Source: Candidatus Liptonbacteria bacterium (GTDB lineage: Bacteria > Patescibacteriota > Minisyncoccia > UBA6257 > 2-01-FULL-56-20). From it: a stretch of DNA of 43,026 nucleotides. Positions 16,038 to 23,899 of the stretch are shown here, piece by piece. The stretch spans positions 1-43,026 of the forward strand of contig VGJV01000007.1 of assembly GCA_016867315.1 (NCBI GenBank), read 5' to 3'. The translations under genes were made by a program, and so were the position numbers. Under the pieces are notes generated by a model. It saw only the letters and a program-made list of their open reading frames with translations. It did no database searches and was not told the origin of the DNA. Position 1 is the first letter of the stretch. Each line of letters starts with the position of its first letter.

Positions 16038-16223
16038 CTACTCAAACTTTCGATGCGCAAGGAGATCAACTGCCATCTCTAGCGTCATTGGACGCTTGAG
16101 AGTCTTTGCGATTACGAGAAGAAATCGTAAATCCTCCAGAGTGACCTGAATTCCAATAATCCAGGGCAACTTGAAGTAGCGGTGATCTGCAAACCTATCG
16201 GTGCGTTGTCGTCGACGAGACAT
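16038..16223 (-). CDS. Small hypothetical protein, 61 aa
   Basis: Start ATG at 16223, supported by AAGGA five bases upstream (AAGGATTCAT-ATG). The protein has an Arg-rich N-terminus (MSRRRQRTDRF), a central hydrophobic strand (FKLPWIIGIQV) and two amphipathic helices (TLEDLRFLLVIAKTLKRP and LEMAVDLLAHRKF). It has its own hairpin terminator (15988-16017) and diverges from thrS. No family is recognised. The SD, the terminator and the helix-prone composition support a real gene. Confidence 0.5.
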   Translation of the reverse strand: MSRRRQRTDRFADHRYFKLPWIIGIQVTLEDLRFLLVIAKTLKRPMTLEMAVDLLAHRKFE

Positions 16224-16312
16224 ATGAATCCTTGGTTGATTGTTTGTCAAAGTGTTGAACGTTATGCATTAAGAGTGCGAAAAGTCAATACTCTCTTCCT
16301 ATCAAAACCTGC

Positions 16313-16318
16313 TATTAT
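16313..16318 (+). promoter_or_regulatory. -10 element of thrS (leaderless)
   Basis: TATTAT with exactly 7 nt to the ATG at 16326, and no SD in those 7 nt. The expected transcription start coincides with the start codon. Confidence 0.5.
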
Positions 16319-16325
16319 TGAGCGC

Positions 16326-18077
16326 ATGAAGTCGGGAGAAAAAAACATTGATACGATTCGCCATTCTTTGGCACATCTTCTCGCAGCGGCGGTGCGCGAG
16401 CTTTACCCCGACGCACAGAACGCAATCGGGCCGGCTGTAGAAAACGGCTTTTACCAAGATTTCGAATTGCCCAAGCCAATTTCTGACAATGACCTCCCCG
16501 CGATTGAAAAAAAGATGCGGGAACTTTTGCCGCAGTGGGCGGAATGGACCAAAAAGGAGGTGACCCTGGCTCAGGTTAAAAAAGAGTTCTCTTGGAACAA
16601 GTATAAGATGGAGCTGGCGAAAGAATTCGCGAAGGAGAAAAAGACGCTCACATTCTATATTTGCGGCGGGTTTGTGGATCTCTGCAAAGGCGGCCACTCC
16701 ACTCCCCCGAGCGAGATTGATCCAAAAAGTTTCAAACTCGATCGCGTGGCGGGGGCCTACTGGCGCGGGGACGAAAAAAACAAAATGCTCACCCGCATCT
16801 ATGGGCTGGCATTCAATACTAAAGAAGAACTTGAAGCTTATTTGAAGCAGCGAGAAGAAGCGATACGGCGCGATCATAAAAAATTGGGTCCCGCACTCGA
16901 TCTTTTCACCTTCTCGGAACTTGTAGGAGCGGGACTTCCTTTGTGGACTCCGCGCGGCATGATCCTTCGGGAACTTCTCGACAACTTCGTGTGGGAACTG
17001 CGTAGAGCGCGAGGGTATGAAAAAGTGGAGATTCCCCACATCACCAAGAAAGACCTTTACGAGCGGAGCGGACACTGGGATAAGTTCAAAGATGAACTTT
17101 TCCGCATCAAAACCCGAGAAGGACACGAGTTCGCGATGAAGCCCATGAACTGTCCGCATCACACCCAAATTTATGCGCGGCGAAAATGGAGCTACCGGGA
17201 ACTTCCCCAACGTTATGCAAACACCACGATGGTATACCGTGACGAACAAACTGGAGAGCTGGCCGGCCTCTCCCGCGTGCGTTCAATCACGCAGGATGAT
17301 GCGCATGTATTTTGCCGTCAGTCTCAAGCCGTGGAAGAAATGGGTAAGATTTGGGATATCATCACGGAGTTTTATCGGGGCTGCGGGTTTCCCGAACTCC
17401 GCATTCGGCTCTCTTTCCATGATCCGAAGCATCCCGAAAAGTATCTAGGAACTCCTAAAGTCTGGAAGAGCGCAGAGGCCGAGCTCCAAAAACTTGTGAA
17501 GGAAAAAGGCGCGGAGGCTACTGTCGCCCTCGGGGAAGCGGCCTTCTATGGGCCGAAGGTGGACTTTATCGCGAAGGATTCTATTGGGCGCGAGTGGCAG
17601 GTAGCCACCATCCAACTCGACATGAACATGCCGGAACGGTTCAATCTCTCCTGCATCAACGAAAAAAGCGAGGAGGAACGGATCGCGATGCTCCACGCTG
17701 CTATCATGGGTTCCACCGAACGATTCCTATCAGTACTCATCGAACACTTTGCGGGTGCATTCCCTTTGTGGCTCTCCCCCGTGCAAGCGGCCGTGATTCC
17801 CGTGAGCGACAAGTTCATCGCGTATGGCGCGAAAGTCCGCGACACGCTCCAAAAAGAAGGAGTGCGCGTGGAGATGAAGCATGCGGACGAAACCTTGGGG
17901 AAACGCATTCGCGAAGCGGAAATGATGAAGATTCCCTACATCCTTGTCGTGGGCGATAAAGAAGTTACGAATGAGAGTGTCAGTGTGCGGCACTACAAAC
18001 GCGGCCAAGAAGGAGAAATGAAACTGGAGACTCTGGCTCAAAAAGTTCGCGAGGAGATCATAAAAAAGATCATCTAG
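16326..18077 (+). CDS. thrS: Threonyl-tRNA synthetase lacking the TGS domain
   Basis: 583 aa, class II. Start taken at ATG 16326, which sits 7 nt after a TATTAT; a longer frame from 16182 would overlap the promoter and the divergent gene. The N-terminal TGS domain of E. coli ThrRS (642 aa) is missing: the protein opens directly into the editing domain with RHSLAHLL (HxxxH) and FVDLCKGGHS (CxxxH). The catalytic core keeps the zinc ligands (Cys in MNCPHH and His in LIEHFAGAF) and the motif SRVRSITQDDAHVF. The C-terminal anticodon-binding domain follows from about FPLWLSPVQAAVIPV. Co-directional with miaA, 34 bp downstream. Confidence 0.96.
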   Translation: MKSGEKNIDTIRHSLAHLLAAAVRELYPDAQNAIGPAVENGFYQDFELPKPISDNDLPAIEKKMRELLPQWAEWTKKEVTLAQVKKEFSWNKYKMELAKEFAKEKKTLTFYICGGFVDLCKGGHSTPPSEIDPKSFKLDRVAGAYWRGDEKNKMLTRIYGLAFNTKEELEAYLKQREEAIRRDHKKLGPALDLFTFSELVGAGLPLWTPRGMILRELLDNFVWELRRARGYEKVEIPHITKKDLYERSGHWDKFKDELFRIKTREGHEFAMKPMNCPHHTQIYARRKWSYRELPQRYANTTMVYRDEQTGELAGLSRVRSITQDDAHVFCRQSQAVEEMGKIWDIITEFYRGCGFPELRIRLSFHDPKHPEKYLGTPKVWKSAEAELQKLVKEKGAEATVALGEAAFYGPKVDFIAKDSIGREWQVATIQLDMNMPERFNLSCINEKSEEERIAMLHAAIMGSTERFLSVLIEHFAGAFPLWLSPVQAAVIPVSDKFIAYGAKVRDTLQKEGVRVEMKHADETLGKRIREAEMMKIPYILVVGDKEVTNESVSVRHYKRGQEGEMKLETLAQKVREEIIKKII

Positions 18078-18079
18078 TG

Positions 18080-18111
18080 CTCCTTCCCCCGCCTTCGCGA
18101 GGAGTTTTTTT
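18080..18111 (+). promoter_or_regulatory. miaA ribosome-binding site inside a terminator-like hairpin
   Basis: CTCCT (18080-18084) can pair with AGGAG (18100-18104), the miaA SD (GAGGAG 18099-18104, 7 nt before the ATG). The hairpin is followed by seven T, so the element looks like an intrinsic terminator for thrS and a sequestered SD for miaA at the same time. The stem has only 5 bp with a long loop. Confidence 0.4.
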
Positions 18112-19065
18112 ATGAACAAGTCTCTTCCAAAAGTTTTGGTAATCGTGGGCCCGACCGCGAGCGGCAAGACTGCACTTTCTATTCGTCTTGCTAAGAAACT
18201 TAAAGGGGAGATCGTATCGGCAGATTCTCGACAAATTTATATAGGAATGGATATAGGAACCGCTAAGCCCCTGCAGGGTTTTAGGGGTAAAATCCAAAAT
18301 CCAAATGCCAAATCTCAAAAAAATCTTTATATCTCAGAAGGGATACCGCATCACCTGATTGATATCAAGAATCCGAATGAGGATTATGCGGTAGCGGAGT
18401 ATAAGCGCGATGCGATTAAGGCGATTCGCGGAATTCTGAAACGTGGAAAGCTCCCAATTCTCGTAGGAGGTACGGGGCTTTATGTGCGGGCCGTGGTGGA
18501 AAATTTAGATATTCCCAAAGTAGTAGCAGACGAAAAGCTCCGCCGGAAACTCGAGAAGGAGGTCGAGAAGAAAGACTTGGAACACGTATTCAAGAAACTG
18601 GTGGCGCTTGATCCCGAGGCTGCGTATATCGTCGACCCTAAAAATCCCCGGCGCGTTATCCGGGCGCTCGAAGTTACTCTTGCCACGGGAAAACCTTTCA
18701 CTGCCCAGCGCAAGAAGCAATCCCCTCTTTTTGAAGCGAAGATACTAGGGCTTACGCCTGCTCCTGCTGCACTTCGGAAAAGAATCGAGAAGCGCGTGGA
18801 CCAAATGATCAGTGACGGCCTCGTCGAAGAAACAGAGGAGTTATATGAACAATATGGAAAAGTAAAAGCTTTGGATGCGATTGGCTACCGGGAACTTGTT
18901 GACTACCTCGACGGGAAAATTTCACTCCAAGAAGCAATTCGGCAGATTAAATTAAACACGTGGCATTATGCCCGCCGGCAGATGACGTGGTTTAGAAAAA
19001 CTCCGAATGTGCACTGGATCAAAAAAGGAAAACTGCCTACGCTCACGCGCAGGCAGTTCTCTTGA
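18112..19065 (+). CDS. miaA: tRNA dimethylallyltransferase
   Basis: 317 aa. Prenylates A37 of tRNAs reading UNN codons. P-loop GPTASGKTALSI (residues ~10-21), DSRQIYIGMDIGTAK and GGTGLYVRAVVENL are diagnostic. The catalytic Asp is in SADSRQ, and the tRNA-binding QIKLNTWHYARRQMTWF is conserved near the C-terminus. Between GTAKPL and GIPHHLIDIKNP about 20 residues replace the usual shorter loop; part of this (KIQNPNAKSQ) is encoded by a four-unit heptamer array (18290-18317). The last codons overlap a hairpin that terminates the opposite-strand gene. It has a strong GAGGAG SD. Confidence 0.95.
   Translation: MNKSLPKVLVIVGPTASGKTALSIRLAKKLKGEIVSADSRQIYIGMDIGTAKPLQGFRGKIQNPNAKSQKNLYISEGIPHHLIDIKNPNEDYAVAEYKRDAIKAIRGILKRGKLPILVGGTGLYVRAVVENLDIPKVVADEKLRRKLEKEVEKKDLEHVFKKLVALDPEAAYIVDPKNPRRVIRALEVTLATGKPFTAQRKKQSPLFEAKILGLTPAPAALRKRIEKRVDQMISDGLVEETEELYEQYGKVKALDAIGYRELVDYLDGKISLQEAIRQIKLNTWHYARRQMTWFRKTPNVHWIKKGKLPTLTRRQFS
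18290..18317. repeat. Heptamer repeat, 4 units, inside miaA
   Basis: AAATCCA, AAATCCA, AATGCCA, AATCTCA. It is open in the miaA frame, where it gives an IQNPNAKSQ-type peptide in the loop before the conserved PHHLID. Confidence 0.9.
19019..19058 (-). terminator. Terminator of the 225-aa gene, embedded in the 3' end of miaA
   Basis: Inverted repeat AACTGCC (19031-19037) / GGCAGTT (19052-19058). Read on the minus strand it is followed by TTTTCCTTTTTT, a good intrinsic terminator for the gene ending at 19083. The same bases encode the C-terminus of convergent MiaA (KLPTLTRRQFS). Confidence 0.6.
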
Positions 19066-19082
19066 ATTAGAATTCCCACTCT

Positions 19083-19760
19083 CTAAAGGCAGACTCTCAG
19101 ATTAGGGTCATGGTTTTGAGGATCTTCCCGTTCTATCCAAAAACCTTTTCTCCCATTGAATTTTCCGCATATTACCAGTTTTCCTTGGGGATCTCTTTCT
19201 CCCACGTGATACCAATTTCCGAGGAGAGAGGTTTTTCGATCTTCTCTTAATCCGATCGCACTTTCCGTTACCATTGCACTCCGCGCTCGCTTCACTACTC
19301 CTAACGCTTTAATCTTTTCTTCCTGCGCATCATGCGGCATGTCTTCCCCTTTCCCGGAAAGATCTATGAGATAATAACCCTCAGGGAAATATCGGTTTGC
19401 CCAAAAGTTTTCTGAAGGGTCAAGCCACCAGTCCTGCTCGAGATCGAAACAGGGAGATTTGAAGCGAAATTCCCCTGTCCGAGCGCGTTGGGCTCGAAGC
19501 GAAAAACCGAATAGCCATACAAGATACCACATATACTCCCGCGTGCGATTTTCTGTAGCGCAGTTTATGAGCGTGGCCCGGGTGTAGCGCAGCATGATCT
19601 TTTCTGGAGGAGGAGCCTCCATTCTCCACACTATCGCGGCTTGTTTTGCGGAGAGTACTCGCTCCGGTTTTAAAATTGATCGGGCAGATTCCACCAAGGG
19701 GCCTTGCCAGACACGTTTTGGACTAATAGCAGCTCGCAGGAGCTGTAACCATTGTTTCAT
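19083..19760 (-). CDS. Hypothetical protein, 225 aa
   Basis: Start set at ATG 19760, because AAAAGGAG lies 6 nt upstream; the frame extends to 19805 but without an SD. No family is recognised. It looks soluble: an N-terminal helix (MKQWLQLLRAAISPKRVW), an aromatic-rich centre (REYMWYLVWLFGFSLRAQ), then a Trp/Asp-rich segment (FDLEQDWWLDPSENFWANRY), a basic stretch (VVKRARSAMVTESAIGLRED) and a C-terminal part rich in Gly/Trp/Lys (GKFNGRKGFWIERED) that ends in a Cys-Leu. The spacer to gatB (19761-19856) contains a possible TATAAA. The gene has its own terminator at 19019-19058, so it is probably monocistronic. Confidence 0.55.
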   Translation of the reverse strand: MKQWLQLLRAAISPKRVWQGPLVESARSILKPERVLSAKQAAIVWRMEAPPPEKIMLRYTRATLINCATENRTREYMWYLVWLFGFSLRAQRARTGEFRFKSPCFDLEQDWWLDPSENFWANRYFPEGYYLIDLSGKGEDMPHDAQEEKIKALGVVKRARSAMVTESAIGLREDRKTSLLGNWYHVGERDPQGKLVICGKFNGRKGFWIEREDPQNHDPNLRVCL

Positions 19761-19856
19761 ACACAGCTCCTTTTGTGTCCGAAGTCGCGGTCGGACGTTC
19801 CGCAATCCTTGTGAAATTTATAAGGATCTAATCACACAATAGCACGTCGGGAACTT

Positions 19857-21254
19857 CTATTTGGAAAGCGCCTCTAAAATAAGCTTTTTTAGAATTTCTG
19901 GATTTCCTCTTCCCTTCAGACGCCCCATCGCTTTTCCAATCAGGAATTGCAGGCTCTGGGCTTTACCTTTTTTGTAATCTGCCACCGCCTGGGGAGTTTC
20001 TTCTACTATCTCTCCAACTATTTTTTCCAATTCTCCTGTATCCGAGATGGCATATTGGCTTTCGTCTTTCAAAATCGTTTCGGGATCGGCATCCTTTTCG
20101 AGCATTTTAGCCAGCATATCTTTGGCCTGACGACTTGTGATCTTGGATTGATTTAAAAGGAATACGAGATGTGCCAAATGCTCCGGATTCAATTTCGAAT
20201 CTTTAAGCGGCTGCTCCCCCAACATTCCCCGGACATCAGAAAGCAAATAATTAGCGAGTAGCGAGTAGCGAGTAGCTGGTAGCTGCGCCTTGAGTTCACT
20301 CGCCGCCTCCTCAAAGTAGGAAGCGAACGCAGGCTCGGAAACAAGCAGCTCCACCTGTTTCGCCTCGAGATCATATTCTTTCGCAAACCGCGTTCGTTTT
20401 GCCTGCGGCAATTCGGGCAATTCCCTCGCCAAGAATTCCGGTTCGAAGATTTCGGTACTGAATGGAGGCAAATCCGGCTCGGGGAAATAACGATAATCAT
20501 GCGCTTCTTCTTTAGAACGCTGACTTACCGTTTTTTGATTCGCTTCGTCCCATCCGCGAGTTTCCTGGGAAACTTTTTTGCCCGCGCGAAGAAGCTCTTC
20601 TTGGCGCGCCAATTCGTAGGTCACGGCATCTTTCATTGCCCGAAAGGAGTTGATGTTTTTAAGTTCTACTTTGGTGCCCATATTTAAACTCACATTTGCT
20701 TCCAAACGCATGTGCCCCTTCTCCATATCCGCATCGGAGACTCCTAAATACCGCAGGATGAGCTGCAGTTCTTTTCCAAATTCGGCAGCTTGTTCCGCGC
20801 TCGTAATATCCGGCTCTGTTACGAGTTCCATGAGCGGTACACCGCCTCGATTGAAATCTACGAGTGAACTCTCCCCCGCATGCACGAGCGTCCCCGTATC
20901 TTCTTCAAGATGAATGCGGCGCAAGCGTACTCCCAAAAGATTTCCGCCAATCACGAGTGGCTGGTCATATTGAGAAATTTGATAACCCTTCGGTAAGTCC
21001 GGATAAAAATAGTTTTTGCGGTCGAATTTCGTGACCGGATTTATTTTCCCGCCCAACGCAAGACCTACTCGAATCACATGCTTGATCGCTTCCTTGTTGA
21101 TTGTGGGAAGCGCGCCGGGCTGCCCTAAACATACCGGGCACACGTTTTTATTAGCCTTCTTTTCATCCGCGTCGTTCAAGGAATCGCAGAACATTTTAGT
21201 CCGCGTCTTCAATTCCGCGTGAATCTCGAGCCCAATCGTAGGTTTATATTCCAT
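19857..21254 (-). CDS. gatB: Asp/Glu-tRNA amidotransferase subunit B
   Basis: 465 aa. Part of GatCAB, which converts Glu-tRNA(Gln) and/or Asp-tRNA(Asn) into the cognate amides. Signatures: YKPTIGLEIHAELKT at the N-terminus, the zinc-site CPVCLGQPGALP, LEANVSLN and the ELKNINSFRAM motif. The C-terminal helical and YqeY-like tail ends in QFLIGKAMGRLKGRGNPE. An SD (AGAGGA) lies 6 nt before the ATG. Near residues 325-335, LPATRYSLLAN is encoded by a four-unit heptamer array (20253-20280). gatA and gatC are not in the window. Confidence 0.96.
   Translation of the reverse strand: MEYKPTIGLEIHAELKTRTKMFCDSLNDADEKKANKNVCPVCLGQPGALPTINKEAIKHVIRVGLALGGKINPVTKFDRKNYFYPDLPKGYQISQYDQPLVIGGNLLGVRLRRIHLEEDTGTLVHAGESSLVDFNRGGVPLMELVTEPDITSAEQAAEFGKELQLILRYLGVSDADMEKGHMRLEANVSLNMGTKVELKNINSFRAMKDAVTYELARQEELLRAGKKVSQETRGWDEANQKTVSQRSKEEAHDYRYFPEPDLPPFSTEIFEPEFLARELPELPQAKRTRFAKEYDLEAKQVELLVSEPAFASYFEEAASELKAQLPATRYSLLANYLLSDVRGMLGEQPLKDSKLNPEHLAHLVFLLNQSKITSRQAKDMLAKMLEKDADPETILKDESQYAISDTGELEKIVGEIVEETPQAVADYKKGKAQSLQFLIGKAMGRLKGRGNPEILKKLILEALSK
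20253..20280. repeat. Heptamer repeat, 4 units, inside gatB
   Basis: AGCGAGT, AGCGAGT, AGCGAGT, AGCTGGT, followed by a partial AGCTG. It is open in the gatB frame and encodes an ATRYSLLA-type peptide in a linker of the C-terminal helical domain. Confidence 0.9.
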
Positions 21255-21275
21255 TGGATTTCCTCTACTTTACCT

Positions 21276-21851
21276 TCAAATGTTCAAAAACTGAAGGAAT
21301 TGCTGAATTTTGCTTTTTTTGATCTTATTTTCTTTCGCATAGTCCACAAGAATCGCGAGCTGGCGCTCGGCCATCGTATGCGCGAGCTTTAGTTTTCGCG
21401 GATGCAAAATGTTTGGAGAAACTTGCCGGATCTCATAATAGAAAGCTACCAGGTCTACAATTTTTAAATCTATTTCCATATCCTCTTCCTCTTTCATATT
21501 CAGTGCCGTCACAATATTTTTTTGAATCTCCTTGAGACGGGCTTTGGAAGTTTTGGTTTTGAACATAGGAAGGATATCTCCGGTCACGGCTTCATGGAGA
21601 TCATGCAGCAGGGCTCGGGCAGCGAGCTTATTCGTCTTCGCCTCATCGAACTTATTAAACTTCGCCCAGTAGAGCGCGATAAAGGCCGAGGCCACTGAAT
21701 GCATGCCTACATTCCAGTTGCCGCCAAACCCGCTCACACCAAAAGCCCGCGGGATATTAAAGATATTCATGAGCAGATCCAAATTCGGATTATGCTCTAC
21801 TTCTTCCAAGATTCCCTGCGGCGTAAATATGTCTTCGGAACGATATTTCAT
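21276..21851 (-). CDS. HD-domain hydrolase, YfbR-like
   Basis: 191 aa. The HD superfamily metal ligands are visible: His in NVGMHSVASAF, the HD pair in ALLHDLHEAVTGDILP, and a distal Asp in IDLKIVDLVAFYYE. The E-x-x-TGDI extension after HD is typical of YfbR-like 5'-nucleotidases and related predicted phosphohydrolases, which dephosphorylate (deoxy)nucleoside monophosphates. It follows tmk on the same strand, and a nucleotide role would fit that neighbour. gatB follows after 21 bp. The start at 21851 abuts a heptamer array and no SD is seen. The exact substrate is unknown. Confidence 0.75.
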   Translation of the reverse strand: MKYRSEDIFTPQGILEEVEHNPNLDLLMNIFNIPRAFGVSGFGGNWNVGMHSVASAFIALYWAKFNKFDEAKTNKLAARALLHDLHEAVTGDILPMFKTKTSKARLKEIQKNIVTALNMKEEEDMEIDLKIVDLVAFYYEIRQVSPNILHPRKLKLAHTMAERQLAILVDYAKENKIKKSKIQQFLQFLNI

Positions 21852-21856
21852 GGCAA

Positions 21857-21884
21857 AATTTCTAATTCCTAATTACTAATTTCT
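21857..21884. repeat. Heptamer repeat, 4 units (AATTTCT type)
   Basis: AATTTCT, AATTCCT, AATTACT, AATTTCT, filling the 35-bp spacer between the HD-domain gene and tmk almost completely. Confidence 0.9.
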
Positions 21885-21886
21885 AA

Positions 21887-22570
21887 CTAAATCCCCAGTT
21901 CACCACTCACCATTTTCCAAACCTTTTCATGGATTGCTTCTATAGGAAGCAGCTTACCATTTTCTACACACTTTATGAGGCGGAAATCCGCCGGGAAAAG
22001 CTTTACTATCTCCAGATACACTTCCTCTGCGCGCTTCAAATGTGCCAGGTCGGCTTCATGAATGTCGTGCGTTTTGCCGTGCAAATACGCCCGCTCGGTT
22101 TTTTTACCCACAAGCTCTTGGGCTACTTCGGCGGGGACGTGAAGTACGATGCTCACATCCGGCTTCGGAATTTTGAGCATTTCATACTCCACCTCATAGT
22201 CCCATTCGAAAAACTTTTTCCTTTCTTCAGAGGTTTGGAATTTCCCGCCTTGATGCGCGAGATTCGAACCTACATAACGGTTCGAAACTGCAATGCTCCC
22301 CTCTTCCAGGGCCGCGCGCAGCGCAAAGGAAGCTTCATATCGATCGAGTGCATAAAAAAGCGAGGCGCGATAAGGGCCTACCGCTTCCGCAGTACCGAAT
22401 TTGCCGTTTAAATAGCTTTCCGCGAAAAACGCAGAGGGCTTTCCGTATTGAGGGAAATCGAAGCGGGCTACTTTTTGGCCCGACTGCTCCAGCCGCTCTG
22501 TGAGTCGTTTGAACTGCTCGGTTTTTCCGCTACCGTCCGTGCCTTCGATTACAATAAACTTTCCCGGCAT
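21887..22570 (-). CDS. tmk: Thymidylate kinase
   Basis: 227 aa from ATG 22570; an upstream in-frame ATG at 22606 would run through the -10 element and a terminator, so I reject it. dTMP to dTDP kinase. P-loop IEGTDGSGKTEQF, the base-binding region ARFDFPQYG, the DR-Y motif YALDRYEAS and the nearby RYVGSNLAHQGGKF are all present; the LID region contains KKTERAYLHGKTHDIHE. Slightly longer than E. coli Tmk (213). The TATAAT at 22580-22585 is 9 nt from the ATG, without an SD, so the mRNA is probably leaderless or nearly so. Confidence 0.93.
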   Translation of the reverse strand: MPGKFIVIEGTDGSGKTEQFKRLTERLEQSGQKVARFDFPQYGKPSAFFAESYLNGKFGTAEAVGPYRASLFYALDRYEASFALRAALEEGSIAVSNRYVGSNLAHQGGKFQTSEERKKFFEWDYEVEYEMLKIPKPDVSIVLHVPAEVAQELVGKKTERAYLHGKTHDIHEADLAHLKRAEEVYLEIVKLFPADFRLIKCVENGKLLPIEAIHEKVWKMVSGELGI

Positions 22571-22579
22571 GATGGAGAA

Positions 22580-22585
22580 ATTATA
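22580..22585 (-). promoter_or_regulatory. -10 element of tmk
   Basis: Perfect TATAAT on the minus strand, 9 nt from the ATG. A TTTTGA 17 bp upstream could be a -35 and lies in the tail of the terminator hairpin at 22606-22626. Confidence 0.55.
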
Positions 22586-22605
22586 GCGTGAAGAGTCACA
22601 ACTCA

Positions 22606-22626
22606 AAACCGCCTTTCGGGCGGTTT
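22606..22626 (-). terminator. Intrinsic terminator before tmk
   Basis: 8-bp stem AAACCGCC (22606-22613) / GGCGGTTT (22619-22626), followed on the minus strand by TTTTGAG. It ends the transcript of the membrane/pilin-like gene (stop at 22632). Confidence 0.75.
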
Positions 22627-22631
22627 ATAGT

Positions 22632-23894
22632 TTAGTATAGAAGTTTCAAATCAGTTCCCACTTCATATATATTCGGATTATCGCCGAGATCAGTCGAAAC
22701 AACGTCCCTAGCGCCTCCCTTATTGAATCTCTCGTCCTCCATCCGCGCGTTCAGCTCAAAAGTTTGGCTCTGAGGATCACATGCGTAGCTATAATAGTAT
22801 CCGCTCGAATTTTTCATCTTTATCATTTGCAGAGGATCGAGCGGAAGTTCTGAAAGTGGCGAACCTCCCCGTATTGCGGTGAAGTTTATCGGGAGCCAGC
22901 CGGTTCCATCTATTGCGGTACTCCCCTCGAGAGAGCTGAAGATTTTTCCCTTCTCGGGACACAGTGAAGGATTGCTCACATCGGCGAGGTACAGAGTGAT
23001 TAGGGATTTTAAGGTAGTTATATTGTTTACTCGCGTGCTATCGCGCGCCATTCCAAGTAGTTGAGAGGGGTTACTGGCACGTACGAAGAGTATAAGAATA
23101 ATGCCAACAACTCCGAGGATTCCCAAAATACCTAACGCACTAAATTTTTTTCTTGCTTTAGTATCAGGAGTTACTGCTCCTTTTAAAGCTCTAAGGTGCT
23201 GGTATACCAAGAACATATAGGCAGCCCAGATTGGAGTAATTACTATAGCCTTCAAAAATCCCACAACTCCTCCGGTAATCACCAGTGGAGTTTTAGATAG
23301 CGCCGTGAATACCACGGCGGAGGATGCGAGCACAAATCCGATAATCCATGTCAGTGCCGCAATAAAGAAAATGCGCCATGCTACTTGCCCCCAGTAACCT
23401 TTTACATACTCTCTGCTTTTAAGCAGCGCTTCCATACCTCGCGCATCTTCTGTTACAAATGCAAAAAGCGAAAGACTAAGCGAGACTCCGAGAATAATTC
23501 CTGGAACCACTAGCAACACAAGTCCTCCCATGATCGTCAAAGAAAGCACGATGGCAATGCCCAAGAAAGGAAAAATGTGGGCTAGTCCCTTCTGAAGAGT
23601 TCTTCCAAGATTGATATTGGAATCACTGACTCCGTAAAACAAAGCAAGTTCAACCCAAAGGGTAAGAAAAAGCAGAAGCAGTCCATAGACTAATGGGGAA
23701 AGTGAACCAGGGACAGGAGCGTACTTACTGCCGATCGGAACTCCTATTTACACAAGGAACAAAAGAAGACCAATGGGGAACAGAACCCCCCAACGGATTT
23801 TGTAGAGTGATATGGCTTCTCCCAATAGAGCCCCTGCCGATGGCAAAGCAGGTGTTGGATTCATCGGAATCGGAACTGATCCTTGATTCTCCAT
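22632..23894 (-). pseudogene. Membrane-domain/pilin-like fusion protein broken by in-frame TAA
   Basis: From an ATG at 23892-23894, 8 nt after rplK, the frame runs MENQGSVPIPMNPTPALPS, then GEAISLYKIRWGVLFPIGLL, to a TAA at 23748-23750 (codon 49), and continues in the same frame without another stop for ~370 codons. The first part has the N-terminus of glycerophosphodiester-phosphodiesterase-type membrane domains (about six TMs, with EDARGMEALLKSREYVKGYWGQ). After a last TM (LGILGILGVVGIILILFV) comes a periplasmic domain like a pilin/pseudopilin head (ARDSTRVNNITTLKSLITLY, SGYYYSYACD). A TTG at 23642 could restart translation, but would lose the first TM. Either a real nonsense mutation or a base error. 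Confidence 0.65.
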
Positions 23895-23899
23895 TACTT

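Noticed and set aside
16182-16325. N-terminal extension of ThrRS
   Set aside because: It overlaps the divergent gene and the -10 element and does not encode a TGS domain.
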